Origin: Altibacter sp.
GTDB lineage: Bacteria; Bacteroidota; Bacteroidia; Flavobacteriales; Flavobacteriaceae
Assembly (NCBI GenBank): GCA_002696485.1
Contig: NZTP01000086.1
Span: 1 to 64,000 of the forward strand
Reading direction: 5' to 3'
DNA length: 64,000 nt
The position numbers were made by a program, and so were the translations under genes. The notes under the pieces were generated by a model. That model searched no databases, had not been told where the DNA came from, and saw nothing but the letters and a program-made list of their open reading frames with translations. Shown piece by piece: positions 62,254 to 64,000 of the stretch; the first letter of the stretch is position 1; each line of letters starts with the position of its first letter.

Positions 62254-62294
62254 AGCACCAAATCCTAAAGAATAACGGATTTTGGTGCTTTTTT
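62254..62294 (+). terminator. terminator after accC
   Basis: An inverted repeat with arms AGCACCAAATCC (62254-62265) and GGATTTTGGTGCT (ending 62289), with one bulged T, a loop of about 11 bases, and a T-run of six. Confidence 0.85.
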
Positions 62295-62406
62295 AGTCTA
62301 TATAGGCTGGGTTTCTCCCATTTTGTAGCACTTTTAAGGCGAAAGTCTGTCTCATACTACGTGTTAATGCAGTATCTTAACCAAGTAAATTTTTAAAAAA
62401 CTGAGA

Positions 62407-63534
62407 ATGAATCTATCCTATTGGGAACGGAAAACGTGGCTGGAAGATATTGACCATGCGATCATTGGAAGCGGAATCGTAGGATTAAGCTGTGCTCTAG
62501 CGCTTCGGAAAAAATACCCAAAAGCGAAGATCGTAGTCTTCGAAAAAGGTTCACTGCCCAGCGGTGCCAGTACTAAGAATGCCGGTTTTGCTTGCTTTGG
62601 AAGCGTTTCAGAAATTTTGGAGGACCTTAAAACTCATACTGAAGCAGAGGTCGTACAATTGGTAAACGATCGTGTAGCGGGTCTCGAATTACTTCGAGAA
62701 ACGCTTGGGGATAAGAATCTCGATTATCAACAACATGGCGGATATGAATTATTCTCAAAAAATGATCCTGACCTATATGAGGAATGTCTTTTAAAGATTC
62801 CGTACATCAACGATTTACTAAAAAATGTTTTTTTATCGAAAAAAGACATTTTTTCAATTAAAAACGACGTATTCGGCTTCAAAAACATTCAAAACAAGCT
62901 TATTTTTAATGAATATGAAGGTCAACTGGATACAGGCCGAATGATGCTCGCGCTACTAGAAAAAATATCGAAAGAGAGTATTTTAGTGATAAATTGCGCT
63001 AAAATTGATGCTTTTGAGCAAAAAAACAGTGAAATATTACTAAAAATGTCTAATTCTGAAGATTTGTCGGTTGCATCGCTGTTTATCGCCACCAATGGTT
63101 TCGCTCAGCAATTTGTACGTGACGATGTACAACCCGCAAGGGCACAGGTGCTCATTACGAAACCTATTGCCGAATTAAAGGTTCGAGGGACCTTTCATTT
63201 GGACAAAGGGTACTATTATTTCAGGAATATTGATAACAGAATTCTCTTGGGAGGTGGCAGAAACTTAGATTTTAAGACAGAAAAAACTTCCGAAGCAGGG
63301 CTTACAGCGCTTGTACAAAATCGATTGGAAGAATTACTCTCTCATACAATACTACCCGATACGGCATTCGAGGTCGACACTAGATGGAGCGGTATCATGG
63401 GTGTAGGCGGCCAAAAGAAACCGATCTTAAGAGAGTTGGTGCCCAATGTCTATTGTGGCGTTCGTCTTGGTGGGATGGGGGTCGCCATAGGAAGCTCCGT
63501 AGGCCAACAATTAGCTAATTTGCATCAGAAATGA
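62407..63534 (+). CDS. FAD-dependent oxidoreductase (DAO family)
   Basis: A 375-residue oxidoreductase: an N-terminal FAD-binding HAIIGSGIVGLSCALALR (GxGxxG at 21-26), the acidic end VVFEKG, SGASTKNAGFACFGS as flavin-binding loop, and a C-terminal GGGRNLDF...RWSGIMGVGGQKKPI region ending with RLGGMGVAIGSSVG. The family oxidises amines or amino acids (glycine oxidase, D-amino-acid dehydrogenase and MnmC relatives). The substrate is unknown. It is coupled to mtgA by an ATGA overlap. Confidence 0.88.
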   Translation: MNLSYWERKTWLEDIDHAIIGSGIVGLSCALALRKKYPKAKIVVFEKGSLPSGASTKNAGFACFGSVSEILEDLKTHTEAEVVQLVNDRVAGLELLRETLGDKNLDYQQHGGYELFSKNDPDLYEECLLKIPYINDLLKNVFLSKKDIFSIKNDVFGFKNIQNKLIFNEYEGQLDTGRMMLALLEKISKESILVINCAKIDAFEQKNSEILLKMSNSEDLSVASLFIATNGFAQQFVRDDVQPARAQVLITKPIAELKVRGTFHLDKGYYYFRNIDNRILLGGGRNLDFKTEKTSEAGLTALVQNRLEELLSHTILPDTAFEVDTRWSGIMGVGGQKKPILRELVPNVYCGVRLGGMGVAIGSSVGQQLANLHQK

Positions 63535-64000
63535 AACGTTTTTTTAGATTTATTCTCAAAGGTATTGGGTGGTTTGTGGTTCTCACCGTCCTTTGGGTAT
63601 TACTGTATGGAGCCCTGCCGGTGCCGTACACCCCGCTCATGGGAATTCGGGCCATATCGGCAGGAAAGGAAGTACAAACGAGGCACGACTGGGTACCTCT
63701 TACACAAATCTCACCTTATTTACAATTAGCGGTAATTTGTTCTGAAGATCAAAATTTCACGAAACATAATGGATTTGACGTAGAATCGATCAAGAAAGCT
63801 TACGAAAACAACAAAAAAGGTAAAAAAATAAAGGGAGGGAGCACCATTTCTCAACAAACTGCCAAGAATGTTTTTTTATGGCCTCATAGAAATTGGTTCC
63901 GTAAAGGAATGGAAACCTATTTTACATTTTTGATCGAGACATTTTGGACGAAAGAACGAATACTAGAAGTCTATCTTAACAGTATTGAAATGGGAAAAGG
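63531..64000 (+). CDS. mtgA: monofunctional biosynthetic peptidoglycan transglycosylase, 5' part
   Basis: The first 156 residues of a GT51 family glycosyltransferase that polymerises lipid II into glycan strands. It starts MKRFFRFILKGIGWFVVLTV (membrane anchor, about residues 8-30), then the catalytic EDQNFTKHNGFD, KIKGGSTISQQTAKNVFLWPHRNW, and ERILEVYLNSIEMGKG. All GT51 motifs seen so far are intact, and the frame continues beyond the right edge. There is no sign of a penicillin-binding transpeptidase domain, as expected for MtgA. The ATG overlaps the FAD gene stop as ATGA. Confidence 0.94.
   Translation, partial: MKRFFRFILKGIGWFVVLTVLWVLLYGALPVPYTPLMGIRAISAGKEVQTRHDWVPLTQISPYLQLAVICSEDQNFTKHNGFDVESIKKAYENNKKGKKIKGGSTISQQTAKNVFLWPHRNWFRKGMETYFTFLIETFWTKERILEVYLNSIEMGK

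Noticed and set aside
1..64000. CRISPR arrays, insertion sequences, toxin-antitoxin or restriction systems
   Set aside because: No regularly spaced repeats, transposase motifs or known paired genes were seen on either strand.

Overview
The window looks like a chromosomal segment of a marine-type member of the Flavobacteriaceae (Bacteroidota). The evidence is the set of families (DUF4837, DUF4175, DUF4349, DUF6327 and DUF6909-like proteins, PID-CTERM-like tail, OMP_b-brl_3 receptor, sterol desaturase next to CtpA), the Bacteroidota promoter signature TTTG-N19-TAnnTTTG upstream of several genes and a tRNA, and the near absence of Shine-Dalgarno sequences. Almost everything is core genome. I see no prophage, transposase, CRISPR array, toxin-antitoxin pair or defence island. 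Starts were re-chosen wherever a longer frame only added an unconserved N-terminal extension.

Layout. 1-10.8 kb (minus strand) is a cell-surface polysaccharide block. Transcription runs from an M23 peptidase through a GH3-family acyl-adenylase, a DUF6909-like protein with a nucleosidase-like C-terminus and a Wzz-like chain-length protein into rfbBACD (dTDP-L-rhamnose), then gmd and fcl (GDP-L-fucose) and the start of an MBOAT O-acyltransferase cut by the window edge. 10.9-33.2 kb holds housekeeping genes: tatA, a LysM lytic transglycosylase, pgk, holB, mnmG, ybeY, a large DUF4175 protein, gltX, an SPFH protein, an envelope-stress-like trio (DUF6327, holin-like, YtxH), glnS, folB, tRNA-Cys, a LysE-type exporter and rnr. 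Two parS-type sites flank mnmG.

33.58-34.05 kb is an AT-rich gene-free stretch with several DnaA-box-like motifs and inverted repeats. With the nearby parS sites and the partial switch of gene orientation, it is my best candidate for oriC. 34-44.4 kb carries rpiB, a CDF metal transporter and an ElaA acetyltransferase, followed by minus-strand genes: a tight rnpA-DUF4349-ctpA-sterol desaturase operon, then M1 and S8 peptidases and an MBL-fold hydrolase. 44.5-50 kb has two unrelated-type cation:proton antiporters, a small Cys-rich lipoprotein and lepA. 50.2-55.7 kb has a TonB-receptor-like outer membrane protein, dus, a LolC/E-like permease, rbfA and methylmalonyl-CoA epimerase.

55.8-56.6 kb contains a CAT-anticodon tRNA whose 3' end is duplicated 110 bp downstream, an att-like scar, and a small PID-CTERM-like protein. 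56.6-64 kb has ribE and pdxA (divergent), then DUF177-rpmF-fabH-accB-accC (the start of fatty acid synthesis), an FAD oxidoreductase and the 5' part of mtgA, cut by the right edge.

The most notable observations are the candidate replication origin with its two parS sites, the tRNA 3'-end duplication, and the GH3/DUF6909 pair sitting at the head of the O-antigen sugar operon. I did not find a clear new multi-gene system. The GH3/DUF6909 pair is the nearest thing to an undescribed one.
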